Shown here: positions 50,372-58,425 of the stretch, piece by piece
How positions within the stretch are numbered: position 1 is the stretch's first letter
How the letters are laid out: every line of letters starts with the position of its first letter
Assembly (NCBI RefSeq): GCF_009760405.1
Contig: NZ_WRPP01000013.1
Coordinates: 124,001-188,000 of the forward strand
DNA length: 64,000 nt
Source: Nocardia terrae
GTDB lineage: Bacteria > Actinomycetota > Actinomycetes > Mycobacteriales > Mycobacteriaceae
Direction of reading: 5' to 3'
The notes under the pieces: generated by a model
Databases searched by the model: none
Seen by the model: the letters and a program-made list of their open reading frames with translations, nothing else
What the model was told of the DNA's origin: nothing
Made by a program: the position numbers and the translations under genes

Positions 50372-50622
50372 ACCGCCTGTCTGTCAACCGTAACCCCATT
50401 CGTGCTGACCGGGCCATGAAGGTGCTAACCCATGTGTCGCATTGCAAGATCATGCATCGCTCTAAACCGCTAGCCGTAACCAATGGCGTCGGCCTGAAAG
50501 AGAAGGCCGAGAAACTGGAGAAGCTGGGGTATGAAATACTTGTACCTTGGCAGCCTGCGAATATGACCGGCTCGTATGTGTGCTGGGTGCGCAAGCGGAT
50601 CGTCTTGAATTTCGGCGACTAA
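50368..50622 (+). CDS. hypothetical element protein (84 aa)
   Basis: Coupled to the previous gene by a 4-bp overlap. A basic N terminus (MNRLSVNRNPIRADRAMKVL) precedes a compact alpha/beta segment (LKEKAEKLEKLGYEILVPWQ). No recognised motif. Confidence 0.5.
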   Translation: MNRLSVNRNPIRADRAMKVLTHVSHCKIMHRSKPLAVTNGVGLKEKAEKLEKLGYEILVPWQPANMTGSYVCWVRKRIVLNFGD

Positions 50623-50731
50623 CCCCACTCAATATATCGGCTCGGGTGTCCACTGATTCCACCTGAGAGCGGGCAGGAAACGAAACCTAAGTAGCTTCCG
50701 TGGCCCGCACCCCAATGGACGAGAAAGTCAA

Positions 50732-50941
50732 ATGCAAGCCACCACCGAAGACCCAAGACAGAAACTACTCAGCATAGCGTTAGACGTAAACGCTGAAGTG
50801 CACCGAGCCTACTGGGAAACCTGCAACTTCTACACGGATACAGCAGCCGGAATTGAGTTCGCAAAAACCCTCCATGCGCAAATGGTGACTATCCAAGGCT
50901 TCGCGATGCTACTCGGGACAAGCCTCCTAAAAGAAGGGTGA
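50732..50941 (+). CDS. hypothetical element protein (69 aa)
   Basis: All helical, soluble (QKLLSIALDVNAEVHRAYWE then TAAGIEFAKTLHAQMVTIQG). It precedes the next gene by 4 bp. Family unknown. Confidence 0.5.
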   Translation: MQATTEDPRQKLLSIALDVNAEVHRAYWETCNFYTDTAAGIEFAKTLHAQMVTIQGFAMLLGTSLLKEG

Positions 50942-50945
50942 AGAA

Positions 50946-51569
50946 GTGGAACCACCTTTGAAGCCTGCCGACTGGCTGAGAGAATATCTAGCCCAGCACG
51001 GACCAACCGACCGCGAAAAGCTCATGCACGATGCTCACAGTAGCGGCTACAGCGAATCCCAGATGAAACGGGCATCCAAGAATATCGGTGTTCTATTCGA
51101 GAACATCAGCACCACCCCGAGGCGAACCGTTTGGAGCCTGCCAGGGCAAGAACTACCGGCCGTCGAACACTCCTCGAAGGCCGAGCTTCGCAATCCAAAC
51201 ATTGACGAGTTGCAGCTACTTAAAGACAGCCTGCATGAATTGGAAGTGCAGAAGGCAAATGCTCGGGGAGCTTCCTTCGCGCAGATTCACCGGCAGTACA
51301 TGCAAACCGTAGCGCGGATTACGGAGCTTGAAGCCGCCGCACCAACCAAGGAAGAGCGAGAAGCGTCCTGGCGAGTCGAATTGGTTAAAGCCGCAGACTG
51401 CACAGCCGAGCAAATCATTTGCGTACATGCCTACCCCAAATCGACCTACAGTCGTCAGATTATCCGGGAGGCATTCCGGGTAGTGTTCGAAAATGAAACC
51501 CCGGATGATACCCCTAACCCTCACGCGGACGAAGGGGACCGATTTGTTTACGAATGGGAGACGGCTTAG
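50946..51569 (+). CDS. element DNA-binding-type protein (207 aa)
   Basis: An N-terminal winged-helix-like segment (ADWLREYLAQHGPTDREKLM, YSESQMKRASKNIGV) resembles the C-terminal wing of phage RepA-like ATPases. A coiled-coil (LQLLKDSLHELEVQKANARG) and an acidic tail follow. It has no ATPase motif. The start has GAAGGG upstream. Confidence 0.55.
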   Translation: MEPPLKPADWLREYLAQHGPTDREKLMHDAHSSGYSESQMKRASKNIGVLFENISTTPRRTVWSLPGQELPAVEHSSKAELRNPNIDELQLLKDSLHELEVQKANARGASFAQIHRQYMQTVARITELEAAAPTKEEREASWRVELVKAADCTAEQIICVHAYPKSTYSRQIIREAFRVVFENETPDDTPNPHADEGDRFVYEWETA

Positions 51570-51907
51570 CAGCCGCTTGTCTGTCCGTGTGTTTTCTAGT
51601 CGGTACGGCAATTGGTACGGGCAGTTAGGCCGGTCAAATGCCCTGGTCAAATCCACTTGGCTCAGTCGGGACGGCCTTTTTTCAATTGCCGCGTGCGAGT
51701 GGATGCAAAGCCTGAGGGGCATCCGCTAAGGGGTGGGGAGGGGTCACTAGGTGGGTGTTAAGGGGCTCAGATTTGGACGTAGGGCCACTTTCCCGGGTTG
51801 CCCTTGGCTTCGTATGGTCAATCATTTCCGATTCGCCTACGGCCAAATTAGAAGGTCTTTCCAATTCATCTCGACACACATGCAGAGAAAGGGGGTGAAC
51901 CATAGCT
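51570..51907. other. 338-bp intergenic stretch in the element
   Basis: No convincing gene. A T6 run at 51677-51682 follows a GC-rich stretch (GACGGCC) and may be a weak terminator of the left operon. The right part holds AGAAAGGGGGTG before the HNH gene. Confidence 0.35.
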
Positions 51908-52207
51908 ATGGCTAGGACTGATACAGGCCATAGACGGCATAGGCGCAATAGGGAAAGATTGAAGCGACTTCGTGAGCCTTGCCATCTATGCGATGAGCCT
52001 ATTGACTACTCGATTCCTTATCCTCATCCAGATTCTTTCGAAGCTGATCATGTGAAGCCTGTTTCTAAAGGCGGTTATCTTTTCGGAGAGTTGAGGGCTT
52101 CGCATAAGCGTTGTAATACCGCTCGCGGTAATCGTAGTGTTGATGAGTATAGAGATTCTATTCGCGTTGATTGTGTTGATCGGTTTCCTACTTCTCGCGA
52201 ATGGTAG
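51908..52207 (+). CDS. HNH endonuclease
   Basis: 99 residues with the HNH metal finger: CHLCDEPIDY, DSFEADHVKPVSKGG with the catalytic Asp-His, and RASHKRCNTARGN. Basic N terminus. HNH proteins of this size next to packaging genes assist terminases in many phages; here no terminase follows, so the role is open. AGAAAGGGGGTGAACC precedes the start. Confidence 0.88.
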   Translation: MARTDTGHRRHRRNRERLKRLREPCHLCDEPIDYSIPYPHPDSFEADHVKPVSKGGYLFGELRASHKRCNTARGNRSVDEYRDSIRVDCVDRFPTSREW

Positions 52208-52301
52208 TTAATTGGGCTTTGCTCGTGTGGGTGGGCCTATTGGTATAGGCTCTGGGGTTATAGATGGCCCTGGGGTATTGATTGGTTAGGGAGTGTTGGT
52301 T

Positions 52302-52553
52302 ATGGGTAATGATCCGTTGCGTTCGATGCTGGGCGGTTTGGCTGATAAGGCCGTGTTCAGCTTGGCGGACATCTTCGGCGTTGGTGAGGGTGTTTCTGTG
52401 CCGGAGGACGGTGCTGATTCGGCTGAGGGTGCTCCGGGTGAGGGCTTGGAGGCTTTCAGCACTGAGGAGCTTCAGGCGGAGATTGATCGGCGTAGGGACG
52501 CGGAGGAGGAGCTGGAGGAGTCCGGGTCTGTGTCTGCCCAGTCTGCGGAGTAA
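52302..52553 (+). CDS. small acidic element protein (83 aa)
   Basis: A short hydrophobic N terminus (MGNDPLRSMLGGLADKAVFS) is followed by an acidic coil (FSTEELQAEIDRRRDAEEEL). It could be a scaffolding-like or accessory packaging protein, but nothing proves it. It ends 12 bp before a strong terminator. Confidence 0.55.
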   Translation: MGNDPLRSMLGGLADKAVFSLADIFGVGEGVSVPEDGADSAEGAPGEGLEAFSTEELQAEIDRRRDAEEELEESGSVSAQSAE

Positions 52554-52565
52554 CTGAGCATGTGT

Positions 52566-52603
52566 GCGGCCCCTTGGGAGATTGGTCCCAGGGGGCCGCT
52601 TTT
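52566..52603 (+). terminator. rho-independent terminator in the element
   Basis: A 14-bp stem with one G-U pair (52566-52579 with 52586-52599), 6-nt loop, then TTTT. Confidence 0.88.
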
Positions 52604-52626
52604 CGTGTATCTACGGGCGGCTTGCG

Positions 52627-52794
52627 CTACGTGGACTGGTCCAGAGAGGAAAGCTGCCGGAGCTGTCCAAGGATGTCGTTCATCCCGTCCGTGAGTCGGT
52701 CTAGCTTCTCGTTGACGCCTTTGAAGTGGTCGGCTAGTGGCTGGTCGCCTAGGGATTGGCGGACTTGGTGGAAGCTTGCGGCTACGTCGTCCAT
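52627..52794 (-). CDS. small coiled-coil protein (55 aa)
   Basis: A minus-strand frame from ATG 52794: MDDVAASFHQVRQSLGDQPL then FKGVNEKLDRLTDGMNDILG. It has a clear amphipathic helix and normal composition, but no obvious ribosome site. Antisense frames in this stretch are poorer. Confidence 0.45.
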   Translation of the reverse strand: MDDVAASFHQVRQSLGDQPLADHFKGVNEKLDRLTDGMNDILGQLRQLSSLDQST

Positions 52795-52853
52795 GGGGGC
52801 GACGATAGTTGTTAATCCGGTTTACGTGATCGGTTGAAGGGCAACAGTTCACG

Positions 52854-53060
52854 ATGGCTAGGGTGCCGCTCATGATGGAAGATCGCTGGTTGTCGCGGCA
52901 GGAAGCGGCAGGGTACTTGGGGGTTTCGCCGCACACGATGAGGGCATGGGCAGTGGAGCGGAAGGGGCCTAGGTTCTCGAAGGCTGCGGGTAGGGCTCGC
53001 TACTGGTCTGGTGATCTCAGGGATTTCATGCAGTCCGGCTATGTCGATTGGGCCTTATAG
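52854..53060 (+). CDS. excisionase/HTH_17-type protein (68 aa)
   Basis: A second excisionase-like HTH: WLSRQEAAGYLGVSPHTMRA then KGPRFSKAAGRARYWSGDLR. The start may be ATG 52872 or 52875 (MMEDRW) instead. It may be the actual excisionase or a regulator of the right-hand genes. Confidence 0.65.
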   Translation: MARVPLMMEDRWLSRQEAAGYLGVSPHTMRAWAVERKGPRFSKAAGRARYWSGDLRDFMQSGYVDWAL

Positions 53061-53330
53061 GTCACCGCGGATTCAGGAAACATGCTGCTGACCGGGTGAT
53101 CTTCAACAGCCGGCCTCGGTTGCCTGGGTCACAGGCCATTCAATCCTGTTGCGACACAGTCCCGAACACTAGGCATGTTGCGAATCATGTAGACAGTTGG
53201 GCTGTTTGGTTCACACCAGGCGTGACACAGAGCCTGTAGCACTGAGCCCCTCCGGCGGCATCTGGCGGATTGGCTGGAGGGGCTGAGGCTGAAGGGTGTT
53301 GGACCTTCGGCGGGGGATGCTACCGATTGG

Positions 53331-53660
53331 TTAGGCGGGGAGCACGTAGGCACGAGCGAACCAGTGCCCTACCTGTGCCGAGTGGAGGTGTCCCGCTATG
53401 CCCCGGTCGCCTTGCACTGCCATCGTGGCGTGAACATGTACTACCCCGTCGCGGATTTCGCCTGTTCCGTGCATTTCGGCGGGCATGTTGTACGTGCTGA
53501 TGATGTCGGCGGAGGCGTCGTGCACAGGCATGGTGGAGATGGTGAATGAGTCCACGGCACCGATGAGGGACACGATTGCCCCGTTGGTGATGCCTGCCGT
53601 GTCGGCCTGCTGCTTGATCTCGGCGAGTAGTTCAGCGCTCTTGATCTCGAAGACATGCAT
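53331..53660 (-). CDS. PPC-domain (DUF296) protein
   Basis: 109 residues: MHVFEIKSAELLAEIKQQAD, ITNGAIVSLIGAVDSFTIST, then HGTGEIRDGVVHVHATMAVQ, and AGHLHSAQVGHWFARAYVLP. This is the trimeric PPC fold found in plant AT-hook proteins and stand-alone in bacteria, where it may bind a metal through histidines. Function unknown. The upstream frame lacks PPC similarity, so ATG 53660 is the start. Confidence 0.8.
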   Translation of the reverse strand: MHVFEIKSAELLAEIKQQADTAGITNGAIVSLIGAVDSFTISTMPVHDASADIISTYNMPAEMHGTGEIRDGVVHVHATMAVQGDRGIAGHLHSAQVGHWFARAYVLPA

Positions 53661-53754
53661 GGTCGGGAGGGTAGAGCGCAGGGATGGGTGTCGGGGGTCT
53701 TTTCGGGTCTTCCATCCCCATGCCGTTAAACATGTATTTCGGGATGGTGATGGG

Positions 53755-54912
53755 CTAGATGCTGGTCCCCAGCCAGCTCGCGAACCCTGCCAGTGTCTCA
53801 GTTCTACGCTTCTCCGCTGCGGCAATCCCGTGCAACGTCTCCCTTACCGAGGGATGCAAGCGGGTCTGCTGCGGTGCGGCAACACGGGCCTTGTTCAGTG
53901 CCACCAGCGCCTTGTCCGGCTTCCCCGACATGAGCCATGCTCGGGCGTTGTCCTGCCAGTGGTGGGCAATCCTGGTCGGTGGAGCGTCTGGCCCGTGGGT
54001 GAGCTTCGCCCCGTCAAGTGCCGCCTTGTTCGGGTCTCCGGACTCCAGTTCGATTGCGTGCGCGTGGATATCGACGTTCAACGGTCCGAACGCAGTCATA
54101 TAGATGTCTGTCTCGCCGGTCTGATTAGCGAGGTCTCGGGCCGCTTGGATGTGGTCTATAGCGTTGGGGTAGTTGAGTTTCCGTGCTTCGTTGATCGCTC
54201 CGGCAAGGTGGGAGTAACCGGCTATCACCATGCCCTCACGGGTGTTGGCTGCCCCGTCGATAGCTGAGGTGATGAGCTGTCCCGCTATCTCGGATTCTCC
54301 GTAGTGGGTGAGCAGTCGTGCCCGTGCCAGGGCGGAGAACGCCCCATAGTTCGAGTCTGAGGCGAGAGGGGCGTAGCCGTCTGCAAGGTCCAGGGCGGGG
54401 AGAGCCAACATGAGGTGCCCTGTCCTGCGGGCAGACCATTCGGCAAGCACGTAGGCGGAAGTCAACAGGGTGTAGGCGCGGGCCTTCTCAACCCCGGACA
54501 GTTCCCGTACGGCACCGTGGATACGTCGGATGAGGTCTGGAAGTACCTCGATTGTCTGCCTGGTGCGGTCGTTGCGGTAAAGCTGCTGTGCTGCCTCTAG
54601 ATCGGCTTCAATCTGGGACAGGGGACCTGGGTCTACCGCTCGGGCGTATCGGCCCTCTGCGAGCAACACAGACAGGGCGTTAACGGCGTCGGACAGTGGT
54701 TTGCCGTCGTCGTAGGGTGCCCCGGTCAGTTGGTCGGGGGAGATACGCAAGGCTTTGGCGACTGCGGAGGTAAGCCCCGGCGATGCTGGCTCACGGCCTT
54801 GTTCGACGGCCTTAATCATGGACAGGGAGTAGTTCGACCTCTGCGCCAGCTGGCGTTGCCCTAGCCCAGCGATTTTCCGCTCTGCCGCGATGCGCTGCCC
54901 AACATTCGCCAT
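53755..54912 (-). CDS. XRE regulator with TPR-like C-terminal region
   Basis: 385 residues. HTH: NVGQRIAAERKIAGLGQRQL and AQRSNYSLSMIKAVEQGREP (about 2-45). The rest is helical repeats of the actinobacterial XRE/TPR type (ARAYTLLTSAYVLAEWSARR, TREGMVIAGYSHLAGAINEA), probably a ligand or peptide sensor. It is divergent from the next gene pair, a common actinobacterial regulatory arrangement. The longer upstream frame lacks similarity. Confidence 0.85.
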   Translation of the reverse strand: MANVGQRIAAERKIAGLGQRQLAQRSNYSLSMIKAVEQGREPASPGLTSAVAKALRISPDQLTGAPYDDGKPLSDAVNALSVLLAEGRYARAVDPGPLSQIEADLEAAQQLYRNDRTRQTIEVLPDLIRRIHGAVRELSGVEKARAYTLLTSAYVLAEWSARRTGHLMLALPALDLADGYAPLASDSNYGAFSALARARLLTHYGESEIAGQLITSAIDGAANTREGMVIAGYSHLAGAINEARKLNYPNAIDHIQAARDLANQTGETDIYMTAFGPLNVDIHAHAIELESGDPNKAALDGAKLTHGPDAPPTRIAHHWQDNARAWLMSGKPDKALVALNKARVAAPQQTRLHPSVRETLHGIAAAEKRRTETLAGFASWLGTSI

Positions 54913-55026
54913 GTCTCGAGGGTAGTCCGGTGCCGGTCGTGGTGCAGGTGGAAAAGGTTGAGGTGAGCGGGCAATGCTGTCCCTTTCCTGTCCCTTGCCA
55001 CCGTTGCCAGCGGCGAACCTTCTTTC

Positions 55027-55347
55027 ATGGCGGAAGGGGCAACCATGCGAGCGAACCCAACGGCGTTGTTGTACATAGACCCTGAGGTTTCCGGGGCCGC
55101 TCTGGAGTGGGACGTAGCGCAGTGTCGTCGGCTGGGCCGCAGACTCGGGTACGTCTTGGTGATCGTGCCGGAGTTCTCGGTTCTCGGCTTGGTGGATCAG
55201 GTTCGGGTAGCGGATGTGGACGCGGTGGTTGTGCCTAGCCCTGATCACCTGAGCGCGCCGCTTGTGGCTCTCCTGGCTGACACGGTGGATGTGGAGTCAG
55301 TGCAGCCGCGTCGGTCTATCTGCCGTCCATCGGTGAGGTTGGCATGA
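55027..55347 (+). CDS. small resolvase-like protein (106 aa)
   Basis: A Rossmann-like single domain: ALLYIDPEVSGAALEWDVAQ then CRRLGRRLGYVLVIVP, ending in an Arg-rich tail. It resembles the N-terminal part of serine resolvases but lacks their catalytic Ser motif and DNA-binding domain. It is coupled to the downstream winged-helix gene by ATGA. Confidence 0.6.
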   Translation: MAEGATMRANPTALLYIDPEVSGAALEWDVAQCRRLGRRLGYVLVIVPEFSVLGLVDQVRVADVDAVVVPSPDHLSAPLVALLADTVDVESVQPRRSICRPSVRLA

Positions 55348-55583
55348 AGCCGTCTGGTGTTGCGGCCGACTTCGCCGTGTTGGCTATCTTGTCCGTGGGT
55401 GGTCTGATGACGGTTGATCAGCTGTCCCGTGAGGCTGGGCTTACGTCTTGGTCTACTCGTGCTGCTGTGGCCCGTCTGGAGGCTCGCGGGTTGATCGTGG
55501 ATTCCCAGAGGCAAGGCCGCTGGCAGATCACAGACAGGGGGCGTGGAGCGTGGACGGTCAAGGGGAAGCGCTTCACGCTCTAG
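55344..55583 (+). CDS. winged-helix DNA-binding protein (79 aa)
   Basis: FAVLAILSVGGLMTVDQLSR, then AAVARLEARGLIVDSQRQGR: a MarR/PadR-like winged helix. It overlaps the previous gene by 4 bp and the convergent small gene by 11 bp. Confidence 0.75.
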   Translation: MKPSGVAADFAVLAILSVGGLMTVDQLSREAGLTSWSTRAAVARLEARGLIVDSQRQGRWQITDRGRGAWTVKGKRFTL

Positions 55584-55758
55584 GCGGTAGCTTCCTGTTG
55601 ATCTCGTCCAGGGTATTGCTCATCTTTTCCAGGAGGTGGAGAAACACGCCTGCCTGATCGTGAAAGTTGAACGGCTCAACTAGCGGATCGGGATCTATCT
55701 CAAAGGACTTCCGGATTGCCGCCAGGTGCTCAGTCATGATCTGGGGAAATGAACGCAT
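55573..55758 (-). CDS. small helical protein (61 aa)
   Basis: MRSFPQIMTEHLAAIRKSFE, then FHDQAGVFLHLLEKMSNTLD: soluble helices. ATG 55758 has GGAGCCC nearby. Probably the last gene of the element. No family. Confidence 0.5.
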   Translation of the reverse strand: MRSFPQIMTEHLAAIRKSFEIDPDPLVEPFNFHDQAGVFLHLLEKMSNTLDEINRKLPPRA

Positions 55759-55951
55759 GTCGGGGCTCCTTGCTTGCGTGGATGTGAGCCCTAGGTAGAT
55801 CGTTTTGCGTGGCTGGTGCGTTGCTCCCTCTTGGTTTGCCGATGGCAAGATTTCGGCAAGTAGCCGCAATCAACCGTTGTGATTGGCTGTGCATCGTTGG
55901 TATTGCCTATAGGGTCTGAGCTGGGCGTTTGACGCATCTTAGCTGGGGGTG

Positions 55952-56017
55952 CTAAGCGCGCCGAATAATGTTGCCGGTGCAGATGAAGGTCACATGCAGC
56001 TCGCCCACGACAGCCAT
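55952..56017 (-). pseudogene. stranded original 5' end of ptpA
   Basis: ATG 56017 begins MAVVGELHVTFICTGN, the start of PtpA, and then runs into element DNA (IIRRA, stop). The element cut the gene here. The copy of this segment supplied by the element sits at the real ptpA. The former host promoter of ptpA, divergent from cobC, therefore drives only this stub. Confidence 0.85.
55971..55984. repeat. attR core of the integrated element
   Basis: TTGCCGGTGCAGAT, identical to 44931-44944. Right of it the sequence is host ptpA/cobC DNA. Confidence 0.9.
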
Positions 56018-56061
56018 TCTGGCCGGTGACCGCGAACACCGGCCACGTAGGGTGGACGGCT

Positions 56062-57111
56062 GTGCCGGACGACACCGAACTCGACGAATTCGACCGTGCC
56101 GGGCTGCGCCATCACGGGGACGTGGAGGCGCGGGCCGGGATGGTCGATTTCGCGGTGAACGTGCAGGGGAGCGCGCCGCCGGAGTGGTTGCGGGAGCGGC
56201 TGGCCGGGCGGCTGGGGGAGTTGGGGCGGTATCCGGCGGGCGAGGACGAGCGGCGGGCGCGGGCGGCGGTGGCCGCCCGGCACGGGCGGGCCGTCGACGA
56301 GGTGCTGCTGCTGGCGGGGGCCGCGGAGGGGTTCGCGATGCTGCCGCGTTTGGGGTCGGCGCTGGCGGCGGTGATCCATCCGTCGTTCACCGAGCCGGAG
56401 TTGGCGCTGCGCGAAGCGGGGGTGCCGGTGACCCGCGTGGTGTTGGAACCGCCCTACACCCTCGACGGGGTGGCGGTGCCGGAGGACGCGGATCTGGTGG
56501 TGGTGGGCAATCCGACCAACCCGACGTCGGTGCTGCATGCGGCCGCGGACATCCGGGCGCTGCGGCGGCCCGGGCGGATCGTGGTGGTGGACGAGGCATT
56601 CGCCGACGCGGTCCCGGACGAGGCGGAATCGATTGCGGGGGAGAGCCTTCCGGATGTCCTGGTGTTCCGGAGCCTCACCAAGACCTGGGCGCTGGCGGGG
56701 CTGCGCTGCGGCTACGTGCTCGGTGCGCCCGAGGTGCTGGCCCGGTTGAATCACGGCCGCGCGCACTGGCCGCTCGGGACGCTGCAGCTGGAAGCCATTG
56801 CGGCGGTGAGTGAACCGCGAGCCGTCGCCGAGTCGCGGCGCAAGGCCGAGACCATCGCGGCCGATCGGGCGGCCATGATTCCGCGGCTGCGGGAGCTGGG
56901 CATCGAGGTGCACGAGCCCGCGGCCGGGCCGTTCCTGCTGATCCGGGTCCCGGATGCCGAATTGTTGCGAAAGAAGCTCGCGGACAAGGGGATCGCGGTG
57001 CGTCGCGGTGATACGTTCCCCGGGCTGGACGCGGGCTTCCTGCGGGTGGCGGTGCGGCCCGCCGCCGAGGTGGACCGGCTGGTCGCGGCCATTCGCGACG
57101 TGGGCTTGTGA
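56062..57111 (+). CDS. cobC: CobC-like PLP-dependent aminotransferase-fold enzyme
   Basis: 349 residues of a histidinol-phosphate aminotransferase-like fold. Landmarks are AVNVQGSAPPEWLRERL, LLLAGAAEGFAML, NPTNPTSVLHAAADI, the PLP Asp in VVDEAFADAV, and the PLP Lys in SLTKTWALAGLRCGY, then LRVAVRPAAEVDRLV. The M. tuberculosis neighbour of ptpA (Rv2231c) is of this kind, proposed to make the aminopropanol arm of cobalamin. GTG 56062 follows GGGTGG; longer starts exist. It was divergent from ptpA before the insertion. Confidence 0.88.
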   Translation: MPDDTELDEFDRAGLRHHGDVEARAGMVDFAVNVQGSAPPEWLRERLAGRLGELGRYPAGEDERRARAAVAARHGRAVDEVLLLAGAAEGFAMLPRLGSALAAVIHPSFTEPELALREAGVPVTRVVLEPPYTLDGVAVPEDADLVVVGNPTNPTSVLHAAADIRALRRPGRIVVVDEAFADAVPDEAESIAGESLPDVLVFRSLTKTWALAGLRCGYVLGAPEVLARLNHGRAHWPLGTLQLEAIAAVSEPRAVAESRRKAETIAADRAAMIPRLRELGIEVHEPAAGPFLLIRVPDAELLRKKLADKGIAVRRGDTFPGLDAGFLRVAVRPAAEVDRLVAAIRDVGL

Positions 57112-57181
57112 ACAGGCGGACAACAGGGCTGGGGTTTCAGGGGCGATGCCCCTGCGAGCCCCCGAGAGTTGGGAGATTGTC

Positions 57182-58315
57182 GTGACGACGGTGCGGCTGG
57201 CGGATCTCATCGCGGCGCTGGATGCGGCGTATCCGCCGAAGCTCGCCGAATCGTGGGATTCGGTGGGACTGGTGTGCGGCGATCCGGCCGAGCCGGTGTC
57301 GCGGGCGCTGTTCGCGGTCGACGCGACCGAGGCGGTGGTGGCGGAGGCCCTCGAGTGGGGCGCGCAGGCGCTGGTCGTGCACCATCCGCTGCTGCTGCGC
57401 GGGGTGGACACGGTCGCGGCGAGCACGCCGAAAGGCGCTCTGCTGCATCGGCTCATCCGCTCGGGTTGCGCGTTGTTCACCGCCCACACCAATGCCGACT
57501 CCGCCGATCCCGGCGTCTCGGACGCGCTGGCGCGGGCCATCGGGTTGCGGGTCACCGGCCCGCTGGACCCGAAACCGCTGACCGCACTGGACAAATGGGT
57601 GGTGGCCGTCCCGATCACCCACAGCGGTGAGGTGCTCGACGCCCTCTTCGCCGCCGGGGCCGGCCTGAGCGCGCACTACTCCGACGCGGCCTGGACGGTC
57701 GCGGGCACCGCGCAGTTTCGCCCGCTCGACGGCGCGAACCCGGCCCTCGGCGCACCCGGTGAACTGCACGAGGTCGCCGAGGACCGCCTCGAGGTGGTCG
57801 CGCCGCCGTCCCGTCGCGCCGCGATCCTGGCCGCGCTCCACGCCGCCCACCCGTACGAGGAGCCCGCCTACCACGTCACCGAGCGCGCGGAACTGCCGTC
57901 GGGCCTGGGCATCGGCCGCGTCGGCGAGCTGGCGACCCCGGAGACGTTGCGCGAGTTCACCGCCCGGGTCCGGGCGTCGCTGCCCGCCACCACCTGGGGC
58001 GTGCGCGCCGCGGGCGACCCGGACCGCGTCATCCGCACCGTCGCGGTCTGCGGCGGCGCGGGAGATTCCTTCCTGGGCAAGGTCTCTCGTCTCGGTGTCG
58101 ACGCCTACGTCACTTCCGACCTGCGCCACCATCCCGCCGACGAGCACCTGCGGGCGGGCGGCCCGGCCCTCATCGACGCCGCGCACTGGGCCACCGAGTT
58201 CCCGTGGTGTGCCCAGGCGGAGAATGTGGTGCGCGCCGCACTGCCCGGCCTGGAAACCCGGGTGTCGGCCATCCGCACCGACCCCTGGACCGTCGGCGCG
58301 GCCGACGACCACTGA
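57182..58315 (+). CDS. Nif3-like dinuclear metal-centre protein
   Basis: 377 residues. Two Nif3 halves flank an insert: AESWDSVGLVCGDP, LVVHHPLLLRGVDTV with metal His, FTAHTNADSADPGVS, and at the C end YVTSDLRHHPADEH and DAAHWATEFPWC. GTG 57182 has GGGAG upstream. A family of hexameric metal proteins with uncertain substrate; the order cobC - Nif3 - zinc ribbon is the same in M. tuberculosis (Rv2231c-Rv2230c-Rv2229c). Confidence 0.92.
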   Translation: MTTVRLADLIAALDAAYPPKLAESWDSVGLVCGDPAEPVSRALFAVDATEAVVAEALEWGAQALVVHHPLLLRGVDTVAASTPKGALLHRLIRSGCALFTAHTNADSADPGVSDALARAIGLRVTGPLDPKPLTALDKWVVAVPITHSGEVLDALFAAGAGLSAHYSDAAWTVAGTAQFRPLDGANPALGAPGELHEVAEDRLEVVAPPSRRAAILAALHAAHPYEEPAYHVTERAELPSGLGIGRVGELATPETLREFTARVRASLPATTWGVRAAGDPDRVIRTVAVCGGAGDSFLGKVSRLGVDAYVTSDLRHHPADEHLRAGGPALIDAAHWATEFPWCAQAENVVRAALPGLETRVSAIRTDPWTVGAADDH

Positions 58316-58425
58316 TCGTCACGATCGAATGTCCAGCTAGAAGGCGGGTTGGCAGATTCGGCCCGCCGGTGCCGGTAGGGTAGGTGTCTTGTTAATTCGT
58401 CCTTAGCGTTCAGGAGACCTTCGCG

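Larger units (their letters stand above)
44931..55984. mobile_element. integrated element of about 11 kb in ptpA (phage-satellite-like or small integrative element)
   Basis: It is bounded by a 14-bp direct repeat inside ptpA, with a tyrosine integrase at the left end, a repressor and excisionase-type gene next, a replication-type gene, and short tightly packed genes of lower GC. I find no capsid, portal, tail, large terminase, relaxase or FtsK/TraB gene. An HNH nuclease and DNA-binding proteins are on the right. A regulatory island (XRE, winged helix) ends it. The gene count is about 22. Confidence 0.88.
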
